From contig MKTZ01000020.1 in the NCBI GenBank assembly GCA_001898505.1, positions 1 through 64,000 of the forward strand: a stretch of DNA of 64,000 nucleotides. Reading direction: 5' to 3'. The stretch comes from Sphingobacteriales bacterium 50-39 (lineage in GTDB: Bacteria; Bacteroidota; Bacteroidia; Chitinophagales; Chitinophagaceae). Under the pieces are notes generated by a model. It did no database searches. It was not told the DNA's origin and saw only the letters and a list, made by a program, of their open reading frames with translations. This document shows positions 44,229 to 53,914 of the stretch, piece by piece. The position numbers and the translations under genes are program-made. The number at the start of each line of letters is the position of its first letter. Position 1 is the first letter of the stretch.

Positions 44229-44411
44229 TTATTTAATTTCTTTATGAACAGTTACTTTCTTTAAAATCGGGTTGAACTTCTTCAGCTCCAGACGCTCAGG
44301 AGTGTTCTTCTTGTTCTTGGTAGTGATATACCGGCTGGTACCAGGCTTACCGCTGTTCTTATGCTCGGTACATTCGAGGATTACCTGAACCCTGCTGCCT
44401 TTCTTTGCCAT
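44229..44411 (-). CDS. rpmG: 50S ribosomal protein L33
   Basis: This 60-residue bL33 begins [20 protein letters not shown] and contains the family's [19 protein letters not shown]. The zinc-binding Cys pairs of some L33 proteins are absent except for a single Cys, so it is the Cys-minus type. It lies in the rpmB-rpmG-DUF4295 operon, 22 bases after rpmB. Confidence 0.96.
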   Translation of the reverse strand: MAKKGSRVQVILECTEHKNSGKPGTSRYITTKNKKNTPERLELKKFNPILKKVTVHKEIK

Positions 44412-44433
44412 AGTTTGGACAGTTTAGAATAAT

Positions 44434-44670
44434 TTAAATCTTTTCGCCGTTAGCTCTCAATTGCTTTACAATCGTATACAGACCATTCTTGTTGATGGTG
44501 CGCAGACCTTCCGAAGATACCTTCAGGGTGATCCACTTGTCTTCTTCGGCCAGGAAAAAGCGCTTGGTTTGCAAGTTGGGTAAGAACCTGCGCTTAGTCT
44601 TTATATTTGAGTGCGATACACTGTTCCCGCCGATAGGAACCTTACCCGTAATTTGACAAACTCTTGCCAT
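44434..44670 (-). CDS. rpmB: 50S ribosomal protein L28
   Basis: This bL28 has 78 residues from the ATG at 44670 ([20 protein letters not shown]). Family elements [20 protein letters not shown] and [17 protein letters not shown] are clear. An upstream ATG in frame lies inside the promoter and is not used. It is the first gene of the ribosomal-protein operon and has the clearest promoter in the window. Confidence 0.96.
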   Translation of the reverse strand: MARVCQITGKVPIGGNSVSHSNIKTKRRFLPNLQTKRFFLAEEDKWITLKVSSEGLRTINKNGLYTIVKQLRANGEKI

Positions 44671-44689
44671 GACACAATTTTTAGGACGG

Positions 44690-44720
44690 CAAAGGTACTT
44701 AAACCCTCCCAATTCTCAAA
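44690..44720 (-). promoter_or_regulatory. Promoter of the rpmB operon
   Basis: On the minus strand TTTG (44717-44720), a 19-base spacer and TACCTTTG (44690-44697) match the Bacteroidota sigma-A consensus in both elements and spacing. Transcription would begin about 15 bases before the rpmB ATG. Confidence 0.75.
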
Positions 44721-44794
44721 AAGAAAATGCTTTTTTTTCAACGAGTTGTTCACACCTGTGGATTACTCCCAAACGGACCGGGGGGCCGTCCTGG

Positions 44795-46726
44795 TTATTC
44801 CAATGCGAACGCCATCAGGAAATCCCCCAATGGAGTCTTCAGTTTTCCATGTCCCCCGGCGGCAATTACGATATACTGCTTACCGCCAATGGAATAGCTC
44901 ATTGGAGTCGCTTGCCCCCCTGCAGGCAGCTGGTACTCCCACAATAATGTCCCATTTCTCCTGTCAAAAGCCCTCAAATGACTATCCATACTGGCCGCCA
45001 CAAAGATAAGATTGCCTCCTGTAACGATAGCGCCACCAAAGTTAATAGAGCCCCAATTCCTGGCTTCAGGATATTTCTGAAGGTCCATCATATATCCCAA
45101 AGGCACTTCCCATACACGATGTCCGGTGTGAAGGTCAATTGCCAGCAAAGTCCCCCAGGGTGGCCTGCTCTGCATAAGATAACCGTCCGCATTGGTCTTT
45201 AAAAGATAGTCCCGCTTCATCACATAAGGGGTCCCCAATTGCCTTCCCGTCTCGGCCCTCAATATTTCTTCATTCTCTCTTTCCATCTGTCCCACCTTCT
45301 CCCTGGGCAGCATTCTGATCACGGCTGGCAACTGATTAATATTGGTTATCAACCACTCATGCACCGGATCATAGCACATCCCTCCCCAATGGATCCCTCC
45401 CACATTGCCCGGCGCCATAATACTGCCCTGGGAGCTGGGCGGCGTGAACGGCCCCTTATTCAACAAACCCTCCACCCGCCGGACAGCTTCGGCCTTATCC
45501 GCCGGCGTTGGTCCCCAGGCATCGGCTACACTGAACCCCTGTATTCCCAGAGGAGCCGGCAGCACCGGAAATGGCTGCGTAGGCGATGCCTCTTCCCCTT
45601 CTATAGTAGATGCGGGCACAGGCCGCTCCTCCACCGGGAATAATGGCTTTCCTGTCTCCCTGTCGAGAATAAATATATGCCCCATCTTCGTCCCCACTGC
45701 CACAGCCGCCACCTTTCGTCCATCCTTCGTTACGTCGATCAGCATCGGTTGCGCCGCGATGTCAAAGTCCCATAGGTCATGATGCACCACCTGGAAATAC
45801 CAGGCCATCTTGCCGGTGGCGGCATGCAAGGCGACAATAGAGTTGGCATACAAGTTCGCCCCCTTCCTTTCACCGCCAAAATAATCAGGGCTGGGACTGG
45901 TGGCGGGAACGAAAACAAGTCCGCGGGCAGCGTCGGTGGAAAGGACAGACCAGGCATTGGCCCCTCCGGTCCGAAAAGCATACGGGCCAACCCATGTTGC
46001 GGCAGCGCTGTCCCGGGGATCATGTACTGCAATAGGATCCCAGCTCCATTGCAGCCGTCCGTCCCGGACGGAATACGCCCTAACCAATCCGGGCGGATAA
46101 TCTATCCGCTGATTGTCTCCCAGGGAAGCGCCAACGATCACCAGGTCGCCGATAATGGCTGGCGGGGATGTCTCCGCTATATCACCCCCAAGCCCTTCCT
46201 TCAGGTCCACCGTCCCCCCGTTCCCAAAACCTGGGACGGGCTGCCCGGTCGCTGCATCCAGCGCGATCAGCCGGCCATCGATGGTGCCGATAAATATTCT
46301 CTTCGGCGACTCCCCGGCAGGCCAGGACGCAACACCCCTCGAGCTCACTTCCGAATAATCCCGGTGCAGATCCACATGGGGATCGAATACCCATTTTTCC
46401 TTCCCGTCGGCTGCTCCAATGGCTATTACCCTGTCGCTGGGCGTACTGAAATACAATACTCCCCCGATCATGATGGGCGTAGTTTCAAAAGCAGCTTTCT
46501 CCGAAACCCCTGTCCCTTCATATGTCTTTAGCTCACCGGTGCGATAGACCCACACCGGTTTCAGACGACCGACATTGCCGTCGTTGATCTGCCGTAGTCC
46601 GGCATAACGCTCGCCCCCCGCATTGCAGCCATAAAAAGGCCAGGCCGCATCGGGCGATTGCCCCATCGCGACGCCGCACAACGCCAGGGCAGTGCCGGCT
46701 ACTATCCAGAACTTGAAGATGTGCAT
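44795..46726 (-). CDS. Soluble PQQ-dependent (quinoprotein) dehydrogenase, glucose-dehydrogenase-like
   Basis: This 643-residue protein has signal peptide MHIFKFWIVAGTALALCGVAMG. The rest is an eight-bladed PQQ beta-propeller: WPFYGCNAGGERYAGLRQIN, LKPVWVYRTGEL, EKWVFDPHVDLHRD, GRLIALDAATGQPVPGFGNGG, KMAWYFQVVHHDLWDFD and NGTLLWEYQLPAGGQATPM. It follows the membrane glucose dehydrogenase (Gcd) catalytic part but lacks its N-terminal membrane helices, so it should be a periplasmic enzyme oxidising an aldose or polyol. The electron acceptor is unknown. No PQQ synthesis genes are in the window, and the host may need external PQQ. Confidence 0.87.
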   Translation of the reverse strand: MHIFKFWIVAGTALALCGVAMGQSPDAAWPFYGCNAGGERYAGLRQINDGNVGRLKPVWVYRTGELKTYEGTGVSEKAAFETTPIMIGGVLYFSTPSDRVIAIGAADGKEKWVFDPHVDLHRDYSEVSSRGVASWPAGESPKRIFIGTIDGRLIALDAATGQPVPGFGNGGTVDLKEGLGGDIAETSPPAIIGDLVIVGASLGDNQRIDYPPGLVRAYSVRDGRLQWSWDPIAVHDPRDSAAATWVGPYAFRTGGANAWSVLSTDAARGLVFVPATSPSPDYFGGERKGANLYANSIVALHAATGKMAWYFQVVHHDLWDFDIAAQPMLIDVTKDGRKVAAVAVGTKMGHIFILDRETGKPLFPVEERPVPASTIEGEEASPTQPFPVLPAPLGIQGFSVADAWGPTPADKAEAVRRVEGLLNKGPFTPPSSQGSIMAPGNVGGIHWGGMCYDPVHEWLITNINQLPAVIRMLPREKVGQMERENEEILRAETGRQLGTPYVMKRDYLLKTNADGYLMQSRPPWGTLLAIDLHTGHRVWEVPLGYMMDLQKYPEARNWGSINFGGAIVTGGNLIFVAASMDSHLRAFDRRNGTLLWEYQLPAGGQATPMSYSIGGKQYIVIAAGGHGKLKTPLGDFLMAFALE

Positions 46727-46865
46727 AAGATTAATTTTTCTCTAAGCTACTGAGTCACTCAGCCATATCCAACGATCTTTGACCAATGGACGATGACCGT
46801 TGACGGATAGTATTTAATAATTAATTAATTTACCGTTCCCTTTTGCTTTATCTACTTTGCGCAAA

Positions 46866-49019
46866 ATGGGTTTAATGGCAGATTTAATGAAAAGAAAAAC
46901 AATAGCAAGGGACATTTCTTGGCTTTCATTCAATGGCAGGGTTCTACAAGAGGCCGCGGATCCTTCCGCTCCTCTCCGGGAAAGGATACGCTTTCTGGGC
47001 ATCTTCTCCAACAATATGGACGAATTCTTCCGGGTCAGGGTGGCAACCCTGAAAAGGATGATCGAATACAGCGGCCGGCGGGCGAAGATCAATATGCACC
47101 TGGAAGCATCCCCTGACAAAATATTGAACGACATACAATCCATGGTGCTCGAACAGAACGAGGAGTTCGACACGATCTGGAGCGACATCCGTAAAGAGCT
47201 GGAAAAGGAAAAGATTTTTTTGGTCACCGAAAAAGAGCTGGACCATACCCAGCAGCAATTCATCCAAAATTATTTTGAAGAGGAGATACGCTCCAATATC
47301 ATCCCCCTGATGGTCGAAAGCATCCCGCAATTCCCTTATCTGCGGGACAAATCCATTTATTTAGGCGTAGTGCTCTCCCGGCAGGACGGCAGCATGCGGC
47401 ATAAATATGCGCTGATAGAGATCCCCAGCCGGGTGCTGGGACGTTTCGTACAGCTCCCCTCCCCCGCCCTGGACGAACATCATATTATATTACTGGAGGA
47501 CATCATCCGCTACAATCTCCGGAACATCTTCTCCTATTTCGGATACGACACGTACGACTCCTGGATATTCAAGGTCACCCGCGACGCCGAAATAGACATC
47601 GACAACGACGTCTCTACCACGCTGATCCAAAAGATCGAAAAAGGATTGAAAAATCGCCGCCACGGCAAGCCGGTACGTTTTGTATACGATAAGGAAATGG
47701 ATCATGGATTGCTGGATTATCTGATCAAAAGATTAAACCTCGCCCGCAAGGACAACCTGATGCCGGGTGGCCGTATCCATAATTTCCGTCACTTCATGGA
47801 CTTCCCGGACGTGTTCCCCAAAAAAGGCCAGCGGAAAAAACCATTTACCCATCCGCTGCTGGTAAAAACACCTAGAGTGACGGATGTCGTGCTGGACCAG
47901 GACGTCATGCTACACTTCCCCTATCACTCCTTCAACCCGGTGATCGACATGCTGAGGGAGGCCGCCATAGACCCCAATGTCACCACTATCAAGATCACCT
48001 GTTACAGGCTGGCAGCCAATTCCAAGATCATCAATGCCCTGGTCAATGCCGTACGGAATGGTAAACATGTCACGGTCGTGCTGGAATTACGCGCCCGCTT
48101 TGACGAAGAAGCTAACCTGGAATGGAAAGAAAGGCTGGAGGATGAAGGGGTCAAAGTGCTATTCGGTATCCCCAATATGAAGATACACGCCAAGATCTGT
48201 CTTATAAAGAAGCGTATCAACAACTTTACCATTCACTACGGATTTGTCAGCACAGGCAATCTGAATGAAAAGACGGCAAAAGTCTACGGCGATCACTGCC
48301 TTCTGACTTCCGACAGGCATATAATGGCGGATGTCAACAGGATCTTCAATTACCTGGAAAAATGGAAGGAAGGCACAACCCCCCTCAAGGCCTGCAAGAC
48401 CCTGATCCCATGCCCGACCAGCCTGCGCCGCGAGCTGATACGGATGATCAATCGGGAGATCAAGCTGGCAAAGGAGAAAAAGCCGGCCACCATGACGATG
48501 AAGATGAACTCCCTCTCGGACGAAGAGCTTATCGACAAGCTTTATGAAGCAGCTCGTGCCGGCGTGGAAATAAAGCTCATCGTCAGAGGCATATTCTGCA
48601 TGTTCACCGAGAACAGCAAGTTCCCCATCCCGGTCAAGGCGGTCAGCATCATCGACGAATATCTCGAACACGCCCGAATATTCATCTTCGGCAACAACGG
48701 GAAAGAGAAAGTTTATATATCTTCGGCCGACTGGATGGTGCGCAACCTGGATCACAGAGTGGAAGCCACCTGCCCCATTCTGGACCCCAGCATCCAGCAC
48801 GAGCTGAATAAGATACTGGACATCCAGTTAACAGATAACGTAAAGGCCCGATGGCTGGACAATGAACTGATGAATAAATACAAAAAAGATCACCCGGAGC
48901 TAAAAGTGAGGTCGCAGATAGAGATCTATAATTATCTATATCACAAAGCCCATCATGGGGAAGAAGCTATCCCCCTGCCCCCCACCATCACCCGGGATGG
49001 CATTGCTTCCGCCAGTTGA
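46866..49019 (+). CDS. ppk1: Polyphosphate kinase 1
   Basis: PPK1 makes long-chain polyphosphate from ATP, reversibly. Of in-frame ATGs at 46866, 46875 and 46887 I take the first (717 residues). The domain order fits: N-terminal helical domain (ISWLSFNGRVLQEAADPSAP, FLGIFSNNMDEFFRVRV), head domain, and the two PLD-like C-terminal catalytic domains with TCYRLAANSKIINALVNAV, LRARFDEEANLEWKERLEDE and IPNMKIHAKICLIKK, whose His is the autophosphorylated residue. STGNLNEKTAKVYGDHCLLT lies in the ATP site. It is followed after 30 bases by an exopolyphosphatase gene, making a polyphosphate-turnover pair. Confidence 0.96.
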   Translation: MGLMADLMKRKTIARDISWLSFNGRVLQEAADPSAPLRERIRFLGIFSNNMDEFFRVRVATLKRMIEYSGRRAKINMHLEASPDKILNDIQSMVLEQNEEFDTIWSDIRKELEKEKIFLVTEKELDHTQQQFIQNYFEEEIRSNIIPLMVESIPQFPYLRDKSIYLGVVLSRQDGSMRHKYALIEIPSRVLGRFVQLPSPALDEHHIILLEDIIRYNLRNIFSYFGYDTYDSWIFKVTRDAEIDIDNDVSTTLIQKIEKGLKNRRHGKPVRFVYDKEMDHGLLDYLIKRLNLARKDNLMPGGRIHNFRHFMDFPDVFPKKGQRKKPFTHPLLVKTPRVTDVVLDQDVMLHFPYHSFNPVIDMLREAAIDPNVTTIKITCYRLAANSKIINALVNAVRNGKHVTVVLELRARFDEEANLEWKERLEDEGVKVLFGIPNMKIHAKICLIKKRINNFTIHYGFVSTGNLNEKTAKVYGDHCLLTSDRHIMADVNRIFNYLEKWKEGTTPLKACKTLIPCPTSLRRELIRMINREIKLAKEKKPATMTMKMNSLSDEELIDKLYEAARAGVEIKLIVRGIFCMFTENSKFPIPVKAVSIIDEYLEHARIFIFGNNGKEKVYISSADWMVRNLDHRVEATCPILDPSIQHELNKILDIQLTDNVKARWLDNELMNKYKKDHPELKVRSQIEIYNYLYHKAHHGEEAIPLPPTITRDGIASAS

Positions 49020-49049
49020 ACAACCATCTCAAAAAACCACGAATGACCC

Positions 49050-49946
49050 ATGCGACTAGCAGCTATTGATATCGGGAGCAACGCGGCAAGGCTGCTTATC
49101 TCAGATGTAATTATCAACAACGGCAAGGCTGAATTCAATAAGATCAACCTGGTTCGCGTCCCCCTCCGCCTTGGTTTCGACGTGTTCGAGAAAAAAGAGA
49201 TATCCCCCGAACGGGTGAACATGATCCTTCATACCATCAAGGCCTATAAACACCTCCTTGATGCCTATGGAGTCCGTCATATCAAAGCAGCCGCTACCTC
49301 GGCCATGCGGGATGCCATCAATGCCCGGGAAATCATCGACAGGGTCAAAGACGAAACAGGCATACCCATCGAGGTCATCAGCGGTGGCAGCGAAGCGTCC
49401 CTCATCTACGAAAATCACATTGCGGAGAATATGGACAAGGACCACGCCTACCTCTACATCGACGTAGGCGGTGGCAGCACGGAGCTCACCTTCTTCGCCG
49501 GCAATAAGCTGGTCTTCTCCGCCAGTTTCAACATCGGTACCATCCGCCTGTTAAAAGGACAGGTCACGGAGGGCCAGTGGGAGAACATGAAGGATTTTAT
49601 AAAAAAAGAGACAAAGGATTATCCTAACAACATCGTAGCCATCGGCTCCGGCGGAAATATCAACAAGATCTTTTCCCTGTCCAAACGCAAAGAAGGTAAA
49701 TCACTGCATATCGATCTGCTAAAGGATTATTATAAGGAATTCTCGAACTTTTCGCTACCGGACCGTATGCGACTCTACAAGTTACGGGAGGACAGAGCCG
49801 ACGTCATCGTACCCGCGCTGCTGATCTATATCAATGTCATGCGCTGGGCCAATGCACTGGAGATCTATGTCCCAAAGATCGGGTTGGCGGATGGCCTCAT
49901 CCAGCACCTGTACGACGACCTGAAAAAAAAGGGTGTTCCTGATTAA
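49050..49946 (+). CDS. ppx: Exopolyphosphatase / guanosine pentaphosphate phosphatase family (Ppx/GppA)
   Basis: This 298-residue actin-fold phosphatase has RLAAIDIGSNAARLLI as phosphate 1 motif, ATSAMRDAINA, IEVISGGSEASLIYENH and IDVGGGSTELTFF as phosphate 2, and AIGSGGNINKIF near the end. It has only the two Ppx core domains and lacks the C-terminal HD-like domain of E. coli PPX, as in other short Bacteroidota forms. It degrades polyphosphate from the chain end or hydrolyses pppGpp; the ppk1 neighbour favours the former. Confidence 0.92.
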   Translation: MRLAAIDIGSNAARLLISDVIINNGKAEFNKINLVRVPLRLGFDVFEKKEISPERVNMILHTIKAYKHLLDAYGVRHIKAAATSAMRDAINAREIIDRVKDETGIPIEVISGGSEASLIYENHIAENMDKDHAYLYIDVGGGSTELTFFAGNKLVFSASFNIGTIRLLKGQVTEGQWENMKDFIKKETKDYPNNIVAIGSGGNINKIFSLSKRKEGKSLHIDLLKDYYKEFSNFSLPDRMRLYKLREDRADVIVPALLIYINVMRWANALEIYVPKIGLADGLIQHLYDDLKKKGVPD

Positions 49947-49959
49947 AATCCCTAACTTG

Positions 49960-49993
49960 CCAGGCCGAAACGGACCACAGGTCCGTTGCCTGG
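49960..49993 (+). terminator. Nested hairpin after the polyphosphate genes
   Basis: The outer CCAGGC / GCCTGG encloses AACGGACC-ACA-GGTCCGTT, a perfect 8-bp stem with a three-base loop. No long T run follows on the plus strand. It belongs to the same structural type as the hairpins at 20882 and 42958, and lies 22 bases before panB. Confidence 0.45.
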
Positions 49994-50015
49994 GACTATC
50001 ATAAAATCTTTCCCC

Positions 50016-50831
50016 ATGTCAGTACACGTAGACGTCAAAAAAGTTACGACCCACACGCTGCAGAAAATGAAGCTCACCGGGGAGAAGATATCCATGATCA
50101 CGGCCTACGATTATTCCTTTGCCAAGATCTTCGACGCAGCAGGCATCGACGTCATCCTGGTAGGCGATTCCGCCTCCAATGTCATGGCGGGTCATGAAAC
50201 GACGCTTCCCATCACCCTGGACCAGATGATCTACCATGCCTCCTCGGTACTGCGTGCCGTCAACCGGAGCTTTGTCGTCGTAGACCTCCCTTTTGGCTCC
50301 TATCAGTCCAACTCCAAAGAGGCCCTGGCCTCCGCTATCCGTATCATGAAGGAGACGGGCGCCCATGCGGTCAAAATGGAAGGAGGGGAAGAGATCCTCG
50401 AATCCGTAAAAAGGATACTGGCGGCCGGCGTTCCGGTCATGGGTCACCTGGGTCTGACCCCGCAGTCCATCTATAAGTTCGGGACCTATACCGTCCGCGC
50501 CAAAGAAGAGGCCGAGGCAGAGAAATTAAAAAAAGACGCCCGTATCCTGGAAGAAGCAGGCTGTTTCGGACTGGTCCTGGAGAAGATACCCGCCCAGCTG
50601 GCAAAAGAGGTCTCCGAGAGCCTCCATATCCCTACCATCGGCATCGGAGCAGGGAAGTACTGCGACGGACAGGTGCTGGTCATGCACGACCTGCTGGGTA
50701 TCAACACCGAATTCAAGCCCCGCTTCCTCCGCCGCTATCTCGACCTGCATGAACAAACCACGACGGCCATCCAGCAATACATCCACGACGTCAAATCCCG
50801 CGACTTCCCCAGCGAACAGGAACAGTACTGA
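50016..50831 (+). CDS. panB: 3-methyl-2-oxobutanoate hydroxymethyltransferase
   Basis: PanB adds a hydroxymethyl group from 5,10-methylene-tetrahydrofolate to 2-oxoisovalerate, the first committed step to pantothenate and CoA. The ATG at 50016 ([20 protein letters not shown]) gives 271 residues, the normal length; an earlier ATG adds ten residues without family similarity. The metal and substrate motifs [51 protein letters not shown] and [11 protein letters not shown] are intact. panC is not adjacent. Confidence 0.95.
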   Translation: MSVHVDVKKVTTHTLQKMKLTGEKISMITAYDYSFAKIFDAAGIDVILVGDSASNVMAGHETTLPITLDQMIYHASSVLRAVNRSFVVVDLPFGSYQSNSKEALASAIRIMKETGAHAVKMEGGEEILESVKRILAAGVPVMGHLGLTPQSIYKFGTYTVRAKEEAEAEKLKKDARILEEAGCFGLVLEKIPAQLAKEVSESLHIPTIGIGAGKYCDGQVLVMHDLLGINTEFKPRFLRRYLDLHEQTTTAIQQYIHDVKSRDFPSEQEQY

Positions 50832-50957
50832 TACCGATCAAAGAGACCGCCCGGTGGCGCATATACATATTGTTTGAGCAATTTCACTCAACTAGTTACA
50901 GTTGAAAGGCTCATTTTAATAATTTATTATTAAATTGAAGCAACCAAATAAAATTGT

Positions 50958-53804
50958 ATGAGAAAACCGATTCTGCTAAGCATACTGCTAATTGCATATA
51001 TCTATGCGCATGCCCAAATTACCCTTACGGGGAAGGTGGTCGATGCCAAAAGCGGGGCTCCGATCGAGGGCGCATCTATAAAGCTAAAGAATTCAAAAGG
51101 AGGGACTTACACAGGCAACAATGGCGGTTTTACCCTTTCGGCCCGGCCTGGCGATATCCTGGAGATCACCAGCATCGGTTATGTTAAACAAACAGTAGGG
51201 GTCAACTCCAATGAGACGAATATCACCATCGCCATGGAACCCATCTCATCCGAGCTGAAGGAGATCGTCTTTGTAGGCAGCCGCGGCGCAGGCAGGGCCA
51301 AGACCGAAACACCCGTGCCGGTGGATATCATCAAGATCAACCAGGTGGACCTCCCTACGGCCAAGATGGACCTCACATCGGTGCTCAACGTTGCAGCTCC
51401 TTCCTTCAACTATAATAAACAGAGCGGCGCGGACGGCGCGGACCACATCGATCTTGGTACCCTGCGCGGCCTGGGACCCGACCAGACCCTGGTGCTCATC
51501 AACGGTAAAAGAAGACACCAGACGGCCTTTGTCGCCCTGTTCGGCACCCGTGGCAGAGGGGCTTCCGGAGTAGACCTGAATGCCTTTCCCGAAGCATCCG
51601 TCGACAGGATAGAGATACTTCGTGACGGCGCTTCCGCCCAATATGGCTCGGATGCTATCGCCGGCGTCATCAACATCATCCTTAAAAAGGATCCTGGCCA
51701 CCTCTCGGTCAATGCGGGCTGGAGCGGCTACTATGACAATAAATTCAACGCCCGGAAATTCAACGCGGGCAATCAATACTATTCCGGCAGCGCCATCGAT
51801 GGGAACACCTTTACGCTATCCCTGGACGATGGCATCGCCCTTGGAAAAAAAGGCGGATTCATCAACATCGGCGCCGACTTCCTCACCCAGGGAAAGACCT
51901 ATCGCCAGGCGGATACTACCAACTGGCAAAATAAAAAGGACGGTCTTCCCTATATCAACAGCGGACGGCGGGCTATGGGCGACGCGTCGCTGACCTCCGG
52001 AGGGATCATGTACAATATGGAGTTGCCCGTCAGCGCCAACACCACCTTCTATTCTTTCGGAGGATACAATTACAAGGCATCCGATGCCTATGCTTACTCC
52101 CGCAACTGGAGCGCCAAGCCCGACAGGTTTCCCATCGACAACAATGCCAATCTCCTTTACGTACCCAGCATCATGCGGAAGACAAATGACGGTGAGACAT
52201 ATTTTAACCCCCATATACAAACGCATATACAGGATGAATCTATTGCCCTTGGGATAAGAGGTACGACGGGCAGCCGATGGAACTGGGACCTGAGCAATAC
52301 CCTGGGCCGCAACGATTTCCACTTCTTCGGCGACAAGACATTCAATGCTTCCCGGATCGGCCAGACCACGCCCAACCATTTCGACGACGGTGGTTTCAAT
52401 TTCCTGCAGAACACGCTCAACCTGGATCTCAGCAAATCTATCAGCTCCGTCGCCAAAGGGCTTAACCTGGGCCTGGGCGCCGAATTCCGGTACGAACGCT
52501 ACTCTATCTACCAGGGAGAATACGGCTCCTGGGGCGCCTACGATTCGACTCAGCGTATTTATCCCAACCTGGTGGGCGATGGCAATGACGACTCGCTGCG
52601 CGCTCCGGCCTCCGGTTCACAGGGCTTCCCCGGTTTCGCCCCCGACGACGTCAGGACGGCCCATCGCACCAACCTGGGGCTTTACGCCGATGCCGAGCTG
52701 AATGTCACCGACGCCTGGCTGCTGGACGGCGCGGTCCGCTTCGAACATTACTCCGATTTCGGCTCCGTCGCCACGGTGAAACTGGCCACCCGGTATAAGC
52801 TTATGGACAACCTGAATATAAGAGGTTCCATCAGCACCGGCTATCGGGCCCCCTCTTTACAGCAGATCAATTTCAGCAATACACTGACCTCCTTCGCCGG
52901 TAACAAGCTGGTGCAGTCCCGCATCTCCGACAACAACGATCCTCTCGCCAGGGCAGCCGGCATCCCCAAACTCAAACAGGAGACCTCGGTCAACGCCAGC
53001 GCCGGCTTCACCTGGAAAGCTTCCAGGGAGCTGACCTTCACGATCGACGGATACTGGGTAAAGATGAAGAACAGGATCGTACTCTCGGGCCTCTTCAGCA
53101 AGGACGATGCCACCCTGCCTGCCTCCTTCACTTCCCAGTTCCCGTCGGAAGTATCCACCGTGCAGTTCTTTGCCAACGCGGTCAACACGACCAATCTTGG
53201 CGTGGACATCATCGCGGACTATAACAAGCACTGGGGGAAGAATGGCTTCCATGCCCTGCTGGCAGGCAATATACAGAAAATGTCCATCGATGAGATCCAT
53301 GTTCCCGCTGCATTGAATGGGACGGAGCTCAACCGCAGGACATTCTACAGCGACAGGGAAATAGCTTTTTTGAAAGCCTCGGCGCCAAGCCAAAAACTAG
53401 CGCTCAGCCTGGATTATACCCTGGATAAGTTCGGAGTGGGTACGCATCTCACCTATTTTGGGAAGGTGGTACTCATGGGCTATGGCGATACATCTGCTGT
53501 CAACCCGAACCAGACGGGTATCAGTCCCGTAGTGCCCACGGATGCGGATGGCAGCAAATTTGTGCCCGAAGTATTCAACTATGGAGGGAAGGTGGTCACC
53601 GATGTCTATCTCTCTTATAAACTCTGCAAACACCTCACAGGCTTCATCGGAGCCGACAACCTGTTCAATGTCCATCCTGATCTGGGGGTAAATCCCCTGG
53701 CCAAAGGCTGGTTCGGCGACAATGAATCGGGCGGTCCCTGGGACAGTGTTCAAATGGGCTTCAACGGTTTGCGCCTCTTTGGCAAGTTGGCTTTAAACTT
53801 TTAA
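50958..53804 (+). CDS. TonB-dependent receptor with carboxypeptidase-regulatory-like domain
   Basis: This 948-residue outer-membrane receptor has signal peptide MRKPILLSILLIAYIYAHA, an N-terminal beta-sandwich (ITLTGKVVDAKSGAPIEGAS) and a plug (PVPVDIIKINQVDLPTAKMD, RGLGPDQTLVLINGKRRHQT, VDRIEILRDGASAQYGSDAI, AGVINIILKK). The 22-strand barrel ends LRLFGKLALNF. There is no STN domain, no SusD partner and no sigma/FecR pair beside it, so it resembles siderophore, cobalamin or peptide receptors rather than a SusC. The substrate is unknown. It is a single gene with its own terminator. Confidence 0.92.
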   Translation: MRKPILLSILLIAYIYAHAQITLTGKVVDAKSGAPIEGASIKLKNSKGGTYTGNNGGFTLSARPGDILEITSIGYVKQTVGVNSNETNITIAMEPISSELKEIVFVGSRGAGRAKTETPVPVDIIKINQVDLPTAKMDLTSVLNVAAPSFNYNKQSGADGADHIDLGTLRGLGPDQTLVLINGKRRHQTAFVALFGTRGRGASGVDLNAFPEASVDRIEILRDGASAQYGSDAIAGVINIILKKDPGHLSVNAGWSGYYDNKFNARKFNAGNQYYSGSAIDGNTFTLSLDDGIALGKKGGFINIGADFLTQGKTYRQADTTNWQNKKDGLPYINSGRRAMGDASLTSGGIMYNMELPVSANTTFYSFGGYNYKASDAYAYSRNWSAKPDRFPIDNNANLLYVPSIMRKTNDGETYFNPHIQTHIQDESIALGIRGTTGSRWNWDLSNTLGRNDFHFFGDKTFNASRIGQTTPNHFDDGGFNFLQNTLNLDLSKSISSVAKGLNLGLGAEFRYERYSIYQGEYGSWGAYDSTQRIYPNLVGDGNDDSLRAPASGSQGFPGFAPDDVRTAHRTNLGLYADAELNVTDAWLLDGAVRFEHYSDFGSVATVKLATRYKLMDNLNIRGSISTGYRAPSLQQINFSNTLTSFAGNKLVQSRISDNNDPLARAAGIPKLKQETSVNASAGFTWKASRELTFTIDGYWVKMKNRIVLSGLFSKDDATLPASFTSQFPSEVSTVQFFANAVNTTNLGVDIIADYNKHWGKNGFHALLAGNIQKMSIDEIHVPAALNGTELNRRTFYSDREIAFLKASAPSQKLALSLDYTLDKFGVGTHLTYFGKVVLMGYGDTSAVNPNQTGISPVVPTDADGSKFVPEVFNYGGKVVTDVYLSYKLCKHLTGFIGADNLFNVHPDLGVNPLAKGWFGDNESGGPWDSVQMGFNGLRLFGKLALNF

Positions 53805-53805
53805 T

Positions 53806-53830
53806 AAAATGCGGCTTACGCCGCATTTTT
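53806..53830 (+). terminator. Terminator of the TonB-dependent receptor gene
   Basis: AAAATGCGGC / GCCGCATTTTT with loop TTAC starts two bases after the stop and ends in five T. Confidence 0.8.
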
Positions 53831-53836
53831 GCTTTC

Positions 53837-53863
53837 GCCGGTGAATATAATGTATTCACCGGC
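53837..53863 (+). repeat. 11-bp inverted repeat before the histidine kinase gene
   Basis: GCCGGTGAATA and TATTCACCGGC are perfect inverted arms with a five-base loop, 7 bases after the receptor terminator and about 50 bases before the kinase start. It could be a second terminator without T run, or an operator. Confidence 0.5.
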
Positions 53864-53914
53864 CAGGCATTTTTATGATGGAGATATGATGTATTTTTCC
53901 TCCATTTGCAGGTA

